In this document: positions 35,697 to 47,678 of the stretch, piece after piece
How the letters are laid out: each line of letters begins with the position of its first letter
Position numbering within the stretch: the stretch's first letter is position 1
From: Rosellinia necatrix
Lineage: Eukaryota; Ascomycota; Sordariomycetes; Xylariales; Xylariaceae
Length of the DNA: 64,000 bases
Assembly (NCBI GenBank): GCA_021209875.1
Contig: JAGYVD010000003.1
Span: 4,650,001 to 4,714,000, forward strand
Direction of reading: 5' to 3'
The notes under the pieces: model-generated
Told to the model about the DNA's origin: nothing
What the model saw: only the letters and a program-made list of their open reading frames with translations
Databases searched by the model: none
Position numbers and translations under genes: made by a program

Positions 35697-37733
35697 TTAA
35701 AAGAACCAATCCTCCGCCATGGCGGCCTGTCGTTGTCTCTGTGTCAAAGTCACCCGCGATGCGGGACGATCCGCGACTTGCTGGGGCATCGGTAACCAGT
35801 CGTAGCCCGACGGACGCTCCCAACCTTGGGGGCATTGTCTCGGGGTATAGTTAAAGGTGTCTACCACGCCATGATCACACCGCTCGAGGCATAGCACTCC
35901 CCCACGTATCGGATCACTTGACAGGGCGACGATCTCTTGGCCGGCGCTAGTAAAAGCCACACCAGCAAGCTCCCCAAATACATCAACAGTTTGTTTGGAA
36001 TTAAATGTTTGCGCATCGATAATGTTGATGGTGTCAGCTTCTTCTGCTGCCAGAAGTAGCCGTTTCCCGGATCCGAGTGGAGAGAAACGCAAGCTTCGGA
36101 CACCCGCCATTTCGCACCGTATCTCATTGACGCTGATGCTCTTGCCCTGGCTATTGTTCCATTTCCGGGCATCCCAGATCCGTATACTTCTATCTTGGTT
36201 CCCGGTTGCTATAGTCCAACCGTCGGGTGCCCAATCACAAGCAAAGCCAAAGTCCCTATGCCCCTCCAGGCTTTTAAGAACTTCGCCTGTCTCAGCCTCT
36301 GTGATGAGAACATTTTGTAGGTCGCCAACCATAACGCGAAGTCTCTTGTCCGGGCTAAGTGCCGTACAATTAATCGCGTATTCGTACACCCTATCGAGAA
36401 TGGTTTCGTTTCTGGCCATGTCGACCATTCGGAAGCCGTAGTCATTCGAGGCGAATGTTGCCACGGGTGTGGATGAACGGCGGGAAGAATTAACTTGCAC
36501 GTGATTGGTGATGCCACTGATATGATCGGTGAGCCTCCCATCATGGCAACAGGACTCATCATTCGTCTCAAGGCGGCGATAGCGGTATGTCCCAAAGAAG
36601 CTTCCCGTAACTAACATGCCCTCTTCTGCTGCTAGCGTGGAAACTGAAGCATCATCGCGACTTTTAAACCTCATAGCAGTCTCAACATGCCCTGTAGTGG
36701 GATCCAGGACTCGGACAGCTCCGGATACACTAGGGTAATATACAGCGGTCCGAGAAGCGCAGCCCATGATGTTGCGAAGCTGGAAGTGTAGTAAACGCAC
36801 GTCTGTTCGCAAATCCATCGTCCGAAATCGAAAATAATTTTCGTGGCGAGGAAGTAACCTGTCCGGAATAGAGGGATTCCAAGCATCCGAGTCAGGCTTG
36901 TTGGTATAATTTCGGAACGTTGCGGCGCGGCATTTTCGCGCAGAGTTTCTGGTCACGCCTAAATGTTTCCAGTCAATGCCTTGTAGGTCGTATTCATCAC
37001 CCTTCAGGTCTTCATATGCAATCCTAGGGCGTTTTATGTCCGTTATGCTAATTTCGTTTCGGGGAGCGTCCTTTATATTCTTCAACTGATTTTGCCTTCT
37101 GCGCCATCTCCACGACCGTAGAAAATCATAAGAGTTGTAATTATCGGGCATCAGAATGCCAGGGTTGGCATTAGTTAAGAAGGGAGGATGAGCCCCAAAC
37201 TCACTAGGGTCGGGGTCGGGGTCGTCTTGTTCGTCTACATCCTGCTCTAATACTGATGAAGGATTGGAGACAGTCAAGTCGCTTGAAGGGCCAGCTATTA
37301 TCGGTGTGAATGCTGGAGGGACCACGTTGCTGACATGGCCATTGGCAACATCAGACACCGGTACCGCGCCTTCGGGCGGCAACATAGCCAGCTGGTCTCC
37401 CATCTCCTCCATGTCCATGTCGTATAGAGGTGCGCCGCCTTCCTCGGCATCTACCATGTCACTGCCATCGTTTCCTTCCTCGTTGGCGGCCTCGGCGTCG
37501 TTGAGTTCTCCAGCAGTGAAATGAAGGCTTTGTGCATAGGCGGGGAGATGAAGCATAGAGGACGGCTCGAAACTCTCAAGGCCCGCGTGATCTATAGCGG
37601 GGAAGCCTGAGGGATAGAACGAGGGATTTGCGACCGGTTCAATAGAGTGAGTCTGTATGGATGCATTTTCTTGAACGGTAGGACGATCAGGCTCGAAGGG
37701 GGGCGAGCCTGGCGGTGGGTTCTGGGTGCGCAT
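35697..37733 (-). CDS. WD40-repeat protein, function unknown
   Basis: This is an intronless 678-residue frame. The first 220 residues are acidic, Pro/Glu-rich and probably disordered. The conserved part begins at about residue 225 with YNSYDFLRSWRWRRR and DLQGIDWKHLGVTR. A beta-propeller region follows, and its clearest repeat is GHRDFGFACDWAPDGWTIATGNQDRSIRIWD at about residues 485-520. The C-terminus reads YTPRQCPQGWERPSGYDWLP. The layout resembles uncharacterised fungal WD-repeat proteins such as the S. pombe C2A9.03 type (from memory, moderate certainty). A scaffold role is likely for a WD40 protein, but no partner can be named. It is convergent with GH17 and points the same way as the chitin synthase. 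The start is the first ATG of the long frame. Confidence 0.85.
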   Translation of the reverse strand: MRTQNPPPGSPPFEPDRPTVQENASIQTHSIEPVANPSFYPSGFPAIDHAGLESFEPSSMLHLPAYAQSLHFTAGELNDAEAANEEGNDGSDMVDAEEGGAPLYDMDMEEMGDQLAMLPPEGAVPVSDVANGHVSNVVPPAFTPIIAGPSSDLTVSNPSSVLEQDVDEQDDPDPDPSEFGAHPPFLTNANPGILMPDNYNSYDFLRSWRWRRRQNQLKNIKDAPRNEISITDIKRPRIAYEDLKGDEYDLQGIDWKHLGVTRNSARKCRAATFRNYTNKPDSDAWNPSIPDRLLPRHENYFRFRTMDLRTDVRLLHFQLRNIMGCASRTAVYYPSVSGAVRVLDPTTGHVETAMRFKSRDDASVSTLAAEEGMLVTGSFFGTYRYRRLETNDESCCHDGRLTDHISGITNHVQVNSSRRSSTPVATFASNDYGFRMVDMARNETILDRVYEYAINCTALSPDKRLRVMVGDLQNVLITEAETGEVLKSLEGHRDFGFACDWAPDGWTIATGNQDRSIRIWDARKWNNSQGKSISVNEIRCEMAGVRSLRFSPLGSGKRLLLAAEEADTINIIDAQTFNSKQTVDVFGELAGVAFTSAGQEIVALSSDPIRGGVLCLERCDHGVVDTFNYTPRQCPQGWERPSGYDWLPMPQQVADRPASRVTLTQRQRQAAMAEDWFF

Positions 37734-38735
37734 GTTCCTCTAATAAGTGGAATCAACCGTATGTAAGGCGGCGATTTATGGGCCCTGACCTGGCAGACGG
37801 GAGTGTAAGCCGGTGATCTGTCCCGATCTAGACTAACTGTCTCGGAGGCGTTGATGAGAACCGTGGTGATGACAGATAGTTAAGCCCTCCTGGAAAGCGT
37901 TGCTTTTCTAGCCCATTAATGAATGATACGGCAGACAGGTTGCAAGTTGCGTATCCCCAGCTCAGGGGCGGGCTCGCACACCTCGATCGAACCCTAGTAG
38001 GTCACGGTCTTTTTGGGAGGTTTCTTTTGCGGCCTTTGCGCTCGACAACGGAAACTCACGGCGAGGTTCAGGTGGGATAGGACCTGGATAATAGTACAGA
38101 ATTCAAATGGCACGGCGTAGCTGTTATAAAGATGTTCGAAGGTGGGTGTCTACGTCCGACAGGGAGCCTGGCTTGGCTAATGGGGGTAAGCTGCGGGAGC
38201 GATGACGATCTCCTGCTGGCGACCCCTTTAGGATAGTCAGGCGGTACCAGGCCTTTACACGCTGGCTTTCGGTAGATGTACCGGGCAGATGCTCCAACCA
38301 GAGCAGATGGAACCTGGAGATGTCGGGGAGTGAATGCCCAGAACAGATCAAACAGTGGTCTGCATACCAGTAGTGCTGTTTCAAAAGCATATACTGTCGT
38401 AGTGCATAAACAACTGTCGTGTAGATGGGGATTGATCACCTCGGAGACGGCGGCCGGAAGGCCAGAGTCGCGGGGCCAATATGTTACATCAGCAGTGATG
38501 GCTCACACCTGGGATTGAAGGGTAAGCGACGGATAACTAATCGGAACCAATCGGCAGGCAAACTAGTGGGAGTAGCGCCCAGATAGGATGGGATACATAC
38601 CTACCTACCTATCTCCCTCAGAGCTGTCTAGCACGAGGAGGTTGTAGTGAGTAGGTACACCTGTGTAGGTATAGTGTAAGTATGTAGTGTAAGTATGTAG
38701 TGTAGGTAGCTAGGTAGCTGATAAGAAGATGAGAA

Positions 38736-38766
<31 letters not shown>

Positions 38767-38812
38767 GAGCAGAAGGAGGAGGAGCAGGAGGAGGAGCAGC
38801 AGCAGCAGCAGC
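38736..38812 (+). repeat. (GGA)n / (GCA)n purine-rich tract
   Basis: A G8 run leads into about nine GGA triplets, mixed GGA/GCA triplets and finally five GCA triplets. It could be read as poly-Ser/Cys on the minus strand, but no gene context supports coding. Confidence 0.9.
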
Positions 38813-39467
38813 GTGGTGACTGCATGTGAGGATGACCCTAATGGATGACCTTAACGATGATGCTATTAATGGTGATATTAATCGTGTGTGGTTCATGGTC
38901 ACTTCTTGAGTAACATTAGGAGGGACGAGTTGACAATGATACTCCTGCCCGGATACACATACCTTGTACTAAGTCTGAGGTAGCACAGTCGCACAGGCTG
39001 TAGCTGCTGTATGTAACCTTTGTACGTCTCTGATCACGAGGTGGTGTCGAAGGTGCAGGAGAGAGCACAGCTGGACAGAGAGGTTCGATTCATTGGCTCG
39101 GTACAGGAGCAGGGGAGGTAGAGTTCGCTGCAGTCGAGAACGAACTGGGAACCCCCTCCCGATCCAACTAAGTACCTTATCTGGGTTAGGTACCTATATA
39201 CTTGTGGCAGACAATATACGAAACAAGGTACCTACAGAACACCGGGATAGGTAACTGCTCTATGCACACTAGGTGAGTCCCTCTTACTTAGTTAGTGCGA
39301 GTACAGATACCTAAGGCACTTAGTCTGGGTATGTGACTACTTACTTTAGGCATCTAGTGTAATATGAACCGGCAGGGCAGCTGGAGTAGAGTTTGTCATA
39401 CCTGCTCACTTAACTCAAGTACTTGTCAATACCAGGTAGTTAATCTAGCTATATACTTACCTAGATA

Positions 39468-39540
39468 GTAGGTAGGTAGGTAGGTAGGTAGGTAGGTAGG
39501 TAGGTTGGTAGGTTGGTAGGTTGGTAGGTAGCTAGGTAGT
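39468..39540 (+). repeat. (GGTA)n tetranucleotide array
   Basis: About eighteen GGTA-type units occur, the later ones with a GGTT variant at alternating positions (an 8-bp higher-order unit). It is the longest uninterrupted form of the TAGGTA motif that is scattered through the intergenic DNA. Confidence 0.92.
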
Positions 39541-39742
39541 GAGAAGGGGACCCATGCTTGCATCTATCTGTAGTAGTGTAACATTCATTTGATGCAATGG
39601 CACAATGGGTTGAAGGGCTGCTACCGGGGCGATCTCCGCTCCGGAGAGATTTAAAGTTCAAATGCATTAGTTCTAACTACCTACCTAGGTAATTATCAGG
39701 TGCCCATGTTCTTTAGAGGGGGTTATTTTTCCGAGCGGCCAA

Positions 39743-39777
39743 GGTCCGCGGTCCACGGTCCACGGTCCACGGTCTAC
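39743..39777 (+). repeat. 7-bp GGTCCAC tandem repeat
   Basis: Five contiguous copies are present, the middle three perfect and the first and last with one substitution each. Confidence 0.9.
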
Positions 39778-42700
39778 GGATGGTAACTCGATTGCCTCGG
39801 TGCCTCTATCAGGTATCTATCTATCTAGTACCTACTTAGGTACGTGCCTGTCAGCCACGACGAGGTGGTAACAGGTCAGTAAAGGAGAATGATACCCGCT
39901 ACCTATTTACCAAACGTGTCACTTAATCCTACGGGACTCTTTATTGCGCAACCACCGCGATTTTATTTCTGACCCTGCCAACCATCCATAACCATTCATG
40001 GCCCATCAAGGGCCCGGACAAGCGCTGACACCTGTCTCACCGGACCGAGATCTCTGCTTATCTCAGAAACGACACCCCCTTGAAGATCTGATAGCAGTAT
40101 CACGCATCGGAGGACCTCTCTGGCATATACTACTTGTCCCTTGGAACTTACCCTCTACGGCGTGGTACATACCATCTTATTGCTGTTGCTTTCGTCAGTT
40201 GTCTCTTGGCGTCCGAGCGACAAAACCCTGATGGCCAAGATAACAGGTGTTCCAGCTCCCTGTCGAAACCTACTTACTTGCTTGCTGACCTCAAGCCACG
40301 GCTGGGGATGAATGCTTCTCGATGGGCTAGCGGCCCTGTAGATGCCTTTGAGAAGCCGCTTACCGAGCATCGGGGGACATTGCAAAGTTCAGCTGGGATT
40401 CGGTGAGCCGAAGCCTGCGTGCTCGCGCTTGTCACGACCTGTCACACAAGTGATGTATCACTTTTCCCCCTAATAACGACTATATTCCATTTCACCACGC
40501 GACCATCGTCTGCCTCGCTGTTTGTGGCCATGACACCATTGTTCGACACTATTGTGCCGCTAGACCGCCGGTGAAGAGGGTTTAAGACAATCACCCTATA
40601 CTGATGAGAAGCCACTCGACGGAAGGTATTGCCTCGTTTAATGGGGCTGTTGGCTCACCCGCATATCGATAACCAATATGGACCATGCGGTGGGTAATGA
40701 GAATCATGGCTTCTGCGGCTCATCTCATCCCACCTTATGCCCAGGTGCCAATCTGACTTGATGGACCCTGGAACCCAACGCCCTCCCCAACAGCCACGCT
40801 CAAGTTAAAAATCCGCCAGCTACCCATTCACCTACCTTCCCGTTGTTTGAGACACGGGTGCCGGCATGATGGGTCAAAAGGCCGACAATTATCGGATCTT
40901 ACACCCTTGTGGTAACGGCTCTAAGACAGCTGGATCGGTGATAGCGCTACCGGGCAGCCAGTGATATCTGTGGCCTCGAGAGGTTGAGAGACCGGTCATT
41001 TTTCTCGAGGCACGGGTTTGAGGGAAGCTCCATGGTGGCACCACATCGTTACCCACGCAGTTATGGGGCCAAACATGGTACAATCACCAGTTGGGGCGTT
41101 CACGCCTACGGGCTGCACTAGTCCCTGTCACCGGTAGGCGACAACAGAAATGGCGGTGGCGTCCTTCTTCTGTCCTAACCTGGCCACATAGGTATATCGA
41201 CGCCGCAGCTGATGGGCTCGGCTAGATGCGCTAGGCGGCTTCCTGATCTTGCATCGATCTGGAGCGTTGGCCACTATTCGTGATGTCGACTATAGCTTTT
41301 TCGTTCCTTTTTGCCAGTACATCACCTTTCTCGGTCTTTTCCTCTCTCTCTCTTCCTTTTGCGTGGATGTGAAATGCATGCAGTTTCACCGAGCCTCGAC
41401 ACTGCAGTTTCGCGGCCATTGGGATGAGTCAATGCCATACCCCGGCGTATGGTCCCGCTGTCGGGATTAGAAGCAATACTTATGTAGTACCCATACTAGC
41501 ATTTACTGCGCTATGCTCGCGTCCCAAATGGTCCTGTCATGCAGAACACATGCATCTTTAACATATAGTGGTGGGGCCTCGGGAACCAACGGTCAGTAAG
41601 TAATAAGCCGCAAATGATACCTGGCCAGACAAGAGGCCGAGATGGCAATTTTAATCCTAAGCCCAAAAAATGACGTCTATCTGCCCGGGTCATTTCACCA
41701 TCCCAACGGCAGCAGGAGAACTAGCCGCCCGGTTACCAATCGGTGGACCCGGCAGAGTGTTTGGTCCCCTGACCAGCGAGCGGACACTCCGCATAAACTT
41801 CCCCCGACGCAGACCGCCACACATATTTTGAACTGGTTGGGTTGTAGCACGAAAGAGAGCCACGTTCCCCCCAACTAGTAACCAACCCATGTTCACGTGG
41901 CTACTTGTCATATTTTAAGGGGCATATCTAAAATATGACGAAAGCGGCGAGCCTTCCGAGTTCCGAGGGGCCACGCCGAAGAAGAAGCAAAAGAGAAGAG
42001 ATCACGCTTTCGACTGAAAAGGGAAGCCGAGCCGATAGCTCAATAAACCCCATCAATAGAGAGATTTCTATTATTCTTCCCGGTGTCGCTTTGCCGCTGC
42101 TGTTGTCGTTATCTATTCCATCTTGAAAAGAGAGTGATGCGCACAAGGCCCCCCTCTCCCGACGCCCCCCCCGTTTCTTTTGCCTCGTGTGCGGTCTCGG
42201 ACCTCTCGTGTAACTAAGTAGATAACATATGTCTTTTATTTTATTTGATCTTGTGTATGCGATTTTAGTTCCACGATTTTAGCTCCACGAATCGAGGCCG
42301 GGAGCGGATGAACAATGGACACTGTCCCTCCAGCTGATATAAATTAGAGCTATACTTGCATGAGACAGATCCGACAAAAGTGAAATATGGACCGAGGCGG
42401 GGGACTTGGGTTTGGGGGTAAGTAGTGCGGGCAGGCCCGTGACACGGCGACGGAGGCGGCAGCGAAGCCCGGTCTCGCTCCGAAGGGGCATCGGCGACGC
42501 TCATACGTCCGCTTTATTACTCTCGCGCGTGTGTGGAGAACAAGCAGATGTGTAACCTCCCGATCGATCGCTAGTACCGTCGCACCGCATTTGTACCACT
42601 TGCGCATCGTGTGACGGAGACACGCGGATGGATCTCCGAATAAATAAGCCCCGCGAGGTTGTCTCATGTTAGAGTGATTTATCCCCATGTATGTGGTGGT

Positions 42701-43068
42701 GCCGTTATTTCCTCACTCATCTACCTAGATGCTAAGATGGACTACTGCGTTGGCTGCCACTGCTATAGCCTACATAATTCACCTAGGCGGGTGAGATGCC
42801 TTGTTGGGAAGTAGCCTAATAAAACAGTTGATGGAATTAAGGTGACTACAGTCAGTTTTGGTATAGTAAAGCTATGTACAGAAACAGATGAGCCCCATTG
42901 CGCCCCATTCTATGCCGTTGCTTCATATATATATCTAGACGGAGGGACACTCACAGCCCGATATGAGGAAGCTATTGGGCGACAGAATAATTATATAATC
43001 CTCTTTCCAATAAAAAAACTCAAAGGGTAATGTTAAAAATACCACCGTGATCCCGAATTGATTTATCC

Positions 43069-46000
43069 TCACATGTCTGGGTAGAACCGATCGTCATATG
43101 GGTGCTGAGGTGCCGCATTGGGTCCCCTAGGCCAGTTGCCACCGCCCGCAACGCTTTCTCGTGAGCCCCAGAAGTTATCTCGTGTCCGACGCTCGCGCTC
43201 AAATTCAGCCCATCTCCGCATCTTGATCTTACTGCTATCAAACTCGCCTTCATACTCTATGCCGGCTTTCTTTGTCTTTTCACCAGCTGTCTTTCGAGTG
43301 TCGCCCCAGGAGAAGTCGTCAAATTTCCAGAAAGCGTAGGCAGGGAGAACAAAGTTCCAGATCGGAAGGGACAGAAGATAAATCGCCATCCATACCACGT
43401 AGGTCCAGGAGTGAGCTGTAACTACGATGAGAACAGCAGGCAGACCAAGGATCAAGGCTAATAGCACAAGAGGAATTATCTGCACACTCGGCCCAACGAT
43501 GGATATAACAACTATTATCATGTTAGAAATAGGGAAGAGCCTTGAGAATAGAAAGATAAACTTACCAACATAGATGGTAAACGCGATAGCTGCTGGTAAG
43601 ACGAGAGTACCAATCAGATCGATAAAGACGATAAACTGCATACTGAAACAAAATGTACCACACAGATCCTTAACAAGCACCAGCTCCATCAGGTTGTGGA
43701 CGGTTGAATTGATCCATCTGCGGCGCTGCGAGAGTAGCACACTGAACTCGTCTGGAACGGTTGTCTTGCAGACGGCCTGCGGAACGAAGACCTGTTTGCG
43801 TTTGGGAAACGTTCGTAGCATCAGTGTGGTCAGATACCGATCCTCGCCCAGAAGCAATAGATTCTTTGTGTGGAGAGTATCGACCACGTTCTCCGAGTAG
43901 TGTTCAACAATATCGGGGTTAGCCAAGATAGGAACCCAGAAATTCTGGGCCTTGGGGGCCTTGATGCGGTACATGCAAAAACAGCCAGGCAAACAAGTAA
44001 CACCACCGAAACAAGATTCGAAGGACTTGGACTGATGATGGGAGATGAAATACTCGAACACTTGTATGGCCGTGACCCAGCTCTGCTTCTTGTTGGCAAT
44101 TTTTGTTTCACCACATAAACCCATAATATCAGGGTCTCGCACCAATGCACATAACATGTGGGTTAAACTGTCGGGGAAAATTTTGGTGTCAGCATCGACC
44201 ATTAGAACAGCCTCGTAGTAATCGGGTGATATGCCGGTGACTTTCCAGAGACCGTTGAACATTTCGAACTCTAATTCCGACATGCGCTCATCAAACATGA
44301 CCTTCTGGAGGAACGACATCAGGATAATTTGACTGTCGCGCTTCCCTCGGTTGCCGGGCTTAGCCTTTGTAGCCTCATCAGGAGTGCCACACTTGACGAT
44401 AAGCATCATAGGTACTCTTTGCTGTTTTTCTACCGGAATGGTAGAGTTAGCACCATAGTCGTAGAAACCGGCGTATACCTTGGCCATGTTGTGCCTTTTT
44501 GAACCACTGGCAACGGCAACATAAGAAAATGCTTCAACCTCGTTTGGAGGAAGTGTATGGTCCTTCATCATTCCAAGGCATACGTCCGGAGTTGACATCG
44601 TTTCGCCCTTGCCTTTGATGAGGCCGTCACAAATAACGAGAATAACCTTGTGGCTGTTTGGGTAATCAGTCATGGCGATGGAGTCTAGCGTAGTCCGGAG
44701 GCCGAGTTCACCCTCGGAGTAGGCTGTAACCAAGCAGATGGAATGGATTAAGGGGAAACCAAACGGTTGGTAGTCAGAAGGCGGCTGGGGAACGACGGCT
44801 TCGTGAATAAATCCAGCAGGGCCGTAGATATCCATGGGGCTAGGGGCACTACCATATGTGTCAGACCGCAGCATACTAGCCCTGCTGTCATTCCCCTGCC
44901 TATACATAGAATTTGGGTGAAGCAAAGGCCCGGACGCCTGGCTCGCCATCGTGGTAGGCATTGGCGGCCGACTGCTCCTTTCACTACCAGGGCCGTAGAC
45001 AGCAGAGAAACGCGAAGTGGTAGGTAGAATGCTAGTGCGCTTGCTGATTCTATCCGAGCCACCACCATAACTGCTATTTATGTCCCCTGGCATTCGTGCT
45101 GGGGCACGGTATATGTCCTCACTCCAGTCCTCGATCTGGCGATTTCGTTGCTTTTTATCTGCAGTTTGTGAAGTCTTTGATGCTGCGTATTTGCGGCTGA
45201 AGAACCATTGGAATAAAAGGGCTAACCCAAATCTTGCAACGACGACGGACAAGATTAGCGCTAGAGACACGTACAGGACTACCTTGGACGCAATGCATCC
45301 CACAGTCTCCGTATCCACGGTTCCAACCTTGATGATTTCTTCCAGACATTCAGCTATTGGCTTATCTTCAGCGTTGGAAAAAGCCCTGGTAATGTCGCGC
45401 CCATGGATGGCAGCATTGGCGGCAGTGTTTCGATCCCTTAACTCCTTGAAGCGGTCGGGAATTCTCACTTCGTCCTCATTAAACCAATTTAAAAGGTCCA
45501 GATCAAGGACTTGACCCGAGTAGACAACCAAGTTCCGCGTGCTGTTCTTTAGGTCTTCCCACGTGAAGAAGACATCGCCAGTGCCGTGAAGGCCTATATA
45601 AAAGGTGTCTCGAGCCTTTTGGGTGGTATGACAGGAGTAGCCTGTGTAAAATGGCCAGGTAAAATTTGGCTGGGTTGAGCCATCTTGAGCGAATGTGGTA
45701 CACGGGAAGTACCATGCCAGGTCACCATCGCTATTGACGGGAACATCCGAATTTTCGGCAGCAGTGATGAGGCCCTTGCACTTGCCGTTCACATTCTGGA
45801 ACATGAAGCTTCCATCCCGGCCACCGTAGCTCATGTTAGGAATGTCATAGAGGATATTAGGGTATCGCCCATCAATACGGAGTGGGATGCCGTCTGCGGG
45901 GGGGTGTGCCGATTTGGTCAAGTCGTATGCGGTCCCGTGGAATATCATGAAGCCGTTCGAAACCTCGTTAATATGAAGCCGAACTCCGGGGGTTGAGCAG

Positions 46001-46782
46001 ACCACCTGAGTGAAACCGAAGGTCAAGAACCCAACGAACGCCATGAGGTACAAGATGATGCTGATCAACCCCATTTTCTCCCTCCATGCTCTTCGTTGAG
46101 CCTTTGATCGGAACCCACATATGCTGAGAATGAAATCAGGGCACCAGAAGGTGATTATGGCACAATAGCCATTCCATATACTTGGAGGCCGGATCGTCTC
46201 CTTAGGCTTGGTCCGTTTCGAGTCCTTTGCTAATTTGGATGCCCTTTGGCCGTTGGAACGTCGTCGGCGCGAGGCATGTGATCTCCCATTAGCTTTCTCT
46301 ACGTCATCACCACGTTCCCGCTGCTGTGAGCTATCCGAAGTAGCGCCTACGCTTCGTTCTCCTGATAGTTTGGTGCTGCTCTCGACGTCTTCGTAAATTG
46401 GATCATTGCCCGTTGACGAGGGGAGAGTATCCATTTGCGCGGCGTGCTTTCGATAGTAATAATTCGGGTGATCTTTGTCTATCCTATTCCGCTCGGGGCG
46501 TATGAGACTTCTTTTGCGCGTCGGAGCCCCAAAACCAGGGATTTGATCCTCCACCGGCGACAAAGGCTGCCTGTCTGGGATGACCTCGGGAGTCCGAATT
46601 GTTTCAGGGAATGAATTTCCCGACGCAACACGCTGGTGTTGGTTTGGGGACCTAGTGGTCACGGGATAGTATGCAGTAGTTTCGACGTCGTTTGGGCGGT
46701 TGCGTCGCGGGGGTGACTGCCGATACACATTTCGCTGCTCGTATGATGGATTAAGGCCCCCCGGCCTCTCGGGGAGAGACAT
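43069..46782 (-). CDS. Class IV chitin synthase (Chs3-type)
   Basis: This is a membrane glycosyltransferase (GT2) that polymerises N-acetylglucosamine from UDP-GlcNAc at the plasma membrane. The exons are 46782-43566 and 43511-43069. The 54-bp intron between them is free of stops and in frame, so the spliced product has 1,219 residues. The N-terminus MSLPERPGG is typical of class IV. A disordered basic region is followed by a first membrane segment (about residues 232-255), a cytochrome-b5-like stretch, and a second membrane segment before the catalytic domain. Catalytic motifs are [11 protein letters not shown] (about 861), [11 protein letters not shown] (about 980) and QRRRWINST (about 1020), followed by a cluster of hydrophobic segments. 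There is no myosin domain, which separates it from classes V and VII. It is divergent from an Skt5-like gene, whose yeast homologue activates Chs3. Confidence 0.94.
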   Translation of the reverse strand: MSLPERPGGLNPSYEQRNVYRQSPPRRNRPNDVETTAYYPVTTRSPNQHQRVASGNSFPETIRTPEVIPDRQPLSPVEDQIPGFGAPTRKRSLIRPERNRIDKDHPNYYYRKHAAQMDTLPSSTGNDPIYEDVESSTKLSGERSVGATSDSSQQRERGDDVEKANGRSHASRRRRSNGQRASKLAKDSKRTKPKETIRPPSIWNGYCAIITFWCPDFILSICGFRSKAQRRAWREKMGLISIILYLMAFVGFLTFGFTQVVCSTPGVRLHINEVSNGFMIFHGTAYDLTKSAHPPADGIPLRIDGRYPNILYDIPNMSYGGRDGSFMFQNVNGKCKGLITAAENSDVPVNSDGDLAWYFPCTTFAQDGSTQPNFTWPFYTGYSCHTTQKARDTFYIGLHGTGDVFFTWEDLKNSTRNLVVYSGQVLDLDLLNWFNEDEVRIPDRFKELRDRNTAANAAIHGRDITRAFSNAEDKPIAECLEEIIKVGTVDTETVGCIASKVVLYVSLALILSVVVARFGLALLFQWFFSRKYAASKTSQTADKKQRNRQIEDWSEDIYRAPARMPGDINSSYGGGSDRISKRTSILPTTSRFSAVYGPGSERSSRPPMPTTMASQASGPLLHPNSMYRQGNDSRASMLRSDTYGSAPSPMDIYGPAGFIHEAVVPQPPSDYQPFGFPLIHSICLVTAYSEGELGLRTTLDSIAMTDYPNSHKVILVICDGLIKGKGETMSTPDVCLGMMKDHTLPPNEVEAFSYVAVASGSKRHNMAKVYAGFYDYGANSTIPVEKQQRVPMMLIVKCGTPDEATKAKPGNRGKRDSQIILMSFLQKVMFDERMSELEFEMFNGLWKVTGISPDYYEAVLMVDADTKIFPDSLTHMLCALVRDPDIMGLCGETKIANKKQSWVTAIQVFEYFISHHQSKSFESCFGGVTCLPGCFCMYRIKAPKAQNFWVPILANPDIVEHYSENVVDTLHTKNLLLLGEDRYLTTLMLRTFPKRKQVFVPQAVCKTTVPDEFSVLLSQRRRWINSTVHNLMELVLVKDLCGTFCFSMQFIVFIDLIGTLVLPAAIAFTIYVGKFIFLFSRLFPISNMIIVVISIVGPSVQIIPLVLLALILGLPAVLIVVTAHSWTYVVWMAIYLLSLPIWNFVLPAYAFWKFDDFSWGDTRKTAGEKTKKAGIEYEGEFDSSKIKMRRWAEFERERRTRDNFWGSRESVAGGGNWPRGPNAAPQHPYDDRFYPDM

Positions 46783-47641
46783 ATTTCTGTGTGCGCAATG
46801 GAGTTAGCCGATGGCGCTTCGTTCCACTTCCGAAAGAACTTGGAAGGGGCACCAGGTCTGATGGAGGCGGTGGATCGGACGTGACGACCAGACATGAAAG
46901 CGGAAGGGGTCACGAACAACCAGTTTGGCCCCTGAGGAGGGACCTAGAATCGATTGACGAACGCGTAATGATGGTCGAGAGAATGGCGAACGCTTATATG
47001 AACATGGCAACGACCCGAACCTGTGGCACGAGAGACAGAGCTGATAGGAGCCGACGTCCTGAAGATGCAGGGTGATGGTGTTGATGTGCGACGAGTCAAT
47101 AAACAGAATACGTACAGCGCAGCCACGGCCCAAGTCTTGTTGTGGTGGGCAACAAACAAGGAGGGAGAGTTCTTCAACCAGAGCTCAGCGGGCAAAGGAG
47201 AGACCCCTGTCGTTGTTAGGCCGTGACCCAGTAAAAACCGGGAGGTGCCTGCGCAGTGGGGTGCAATGCACACAGTACCCAGATACCTAGAAAAGGGCCC
47301 TGAAAAGGGTATGGTGAGGAGGGCCTGCAGGTCGGGAATGCTGGTAATCAACCCCTGTAACGTTGCTGTTTTGGGCTTGCCACCTGCTGCGATTTTGCGC
47401 GATCTGGCCCTAGCCCGAGTCCAGTCCGTCCGGGCTAGCTACCTACTTCGTACCTCCGAACACTGTACAACTAACTGTACCGTGTCGTGGGGGAGAACAA
47501 CCGCTGGTGAAGCCGGTTTCAGATGGGTGAGAGCAACGAGCCGACAGGCGGCGTAGGAACCAAGCGGTCGGTTCAACAGGGAAGCCGACAGGCCGCTCAA
47601 GCCGGTTACAAAACGGAGAATCGAGGCTGGGGCCAGAGCAA

Positions 47642-47678
47642 GGGCGGTGGCGGCGGTGGCGGCGGTGGCGGTGGTGGG
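47642..47678 (+). repeat. (GGC/GGT)n trinucleotide repeat
   Basis: About twelve GGC or GGT triplets are present. They would encode poly-Gly in a small plus ORF (47523-47732) that has no other sign of being a gene. Confidence 0.88.

Larger units (their letters stand above)
37734..43068. other. Gene-poor block between WD40 and chitin synthase genes
   Basis: No gene is supported in 5.3 kb. ORFs up to about 120 codons are present on both strands without domains or plausible intron joins. Repeats include a GGA/GCA purine tract (38736-38812), a GGTA array (39468-39540), a 7-bp GGTCCAC repeat (39743-39777) and scattered TAGGTA-type motifs (38595-38615, 38700-38720, 39183-39245, 39675-39690, 39825-39845). 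Confidence 0.6.

Noticed and set aside
39468..39540. Telomere-like or internal telomeric repeat
   Set aside because: The unit is GGTA/TAGGTA, not TTAGGG, and similar short versions occur throughout the spacers.
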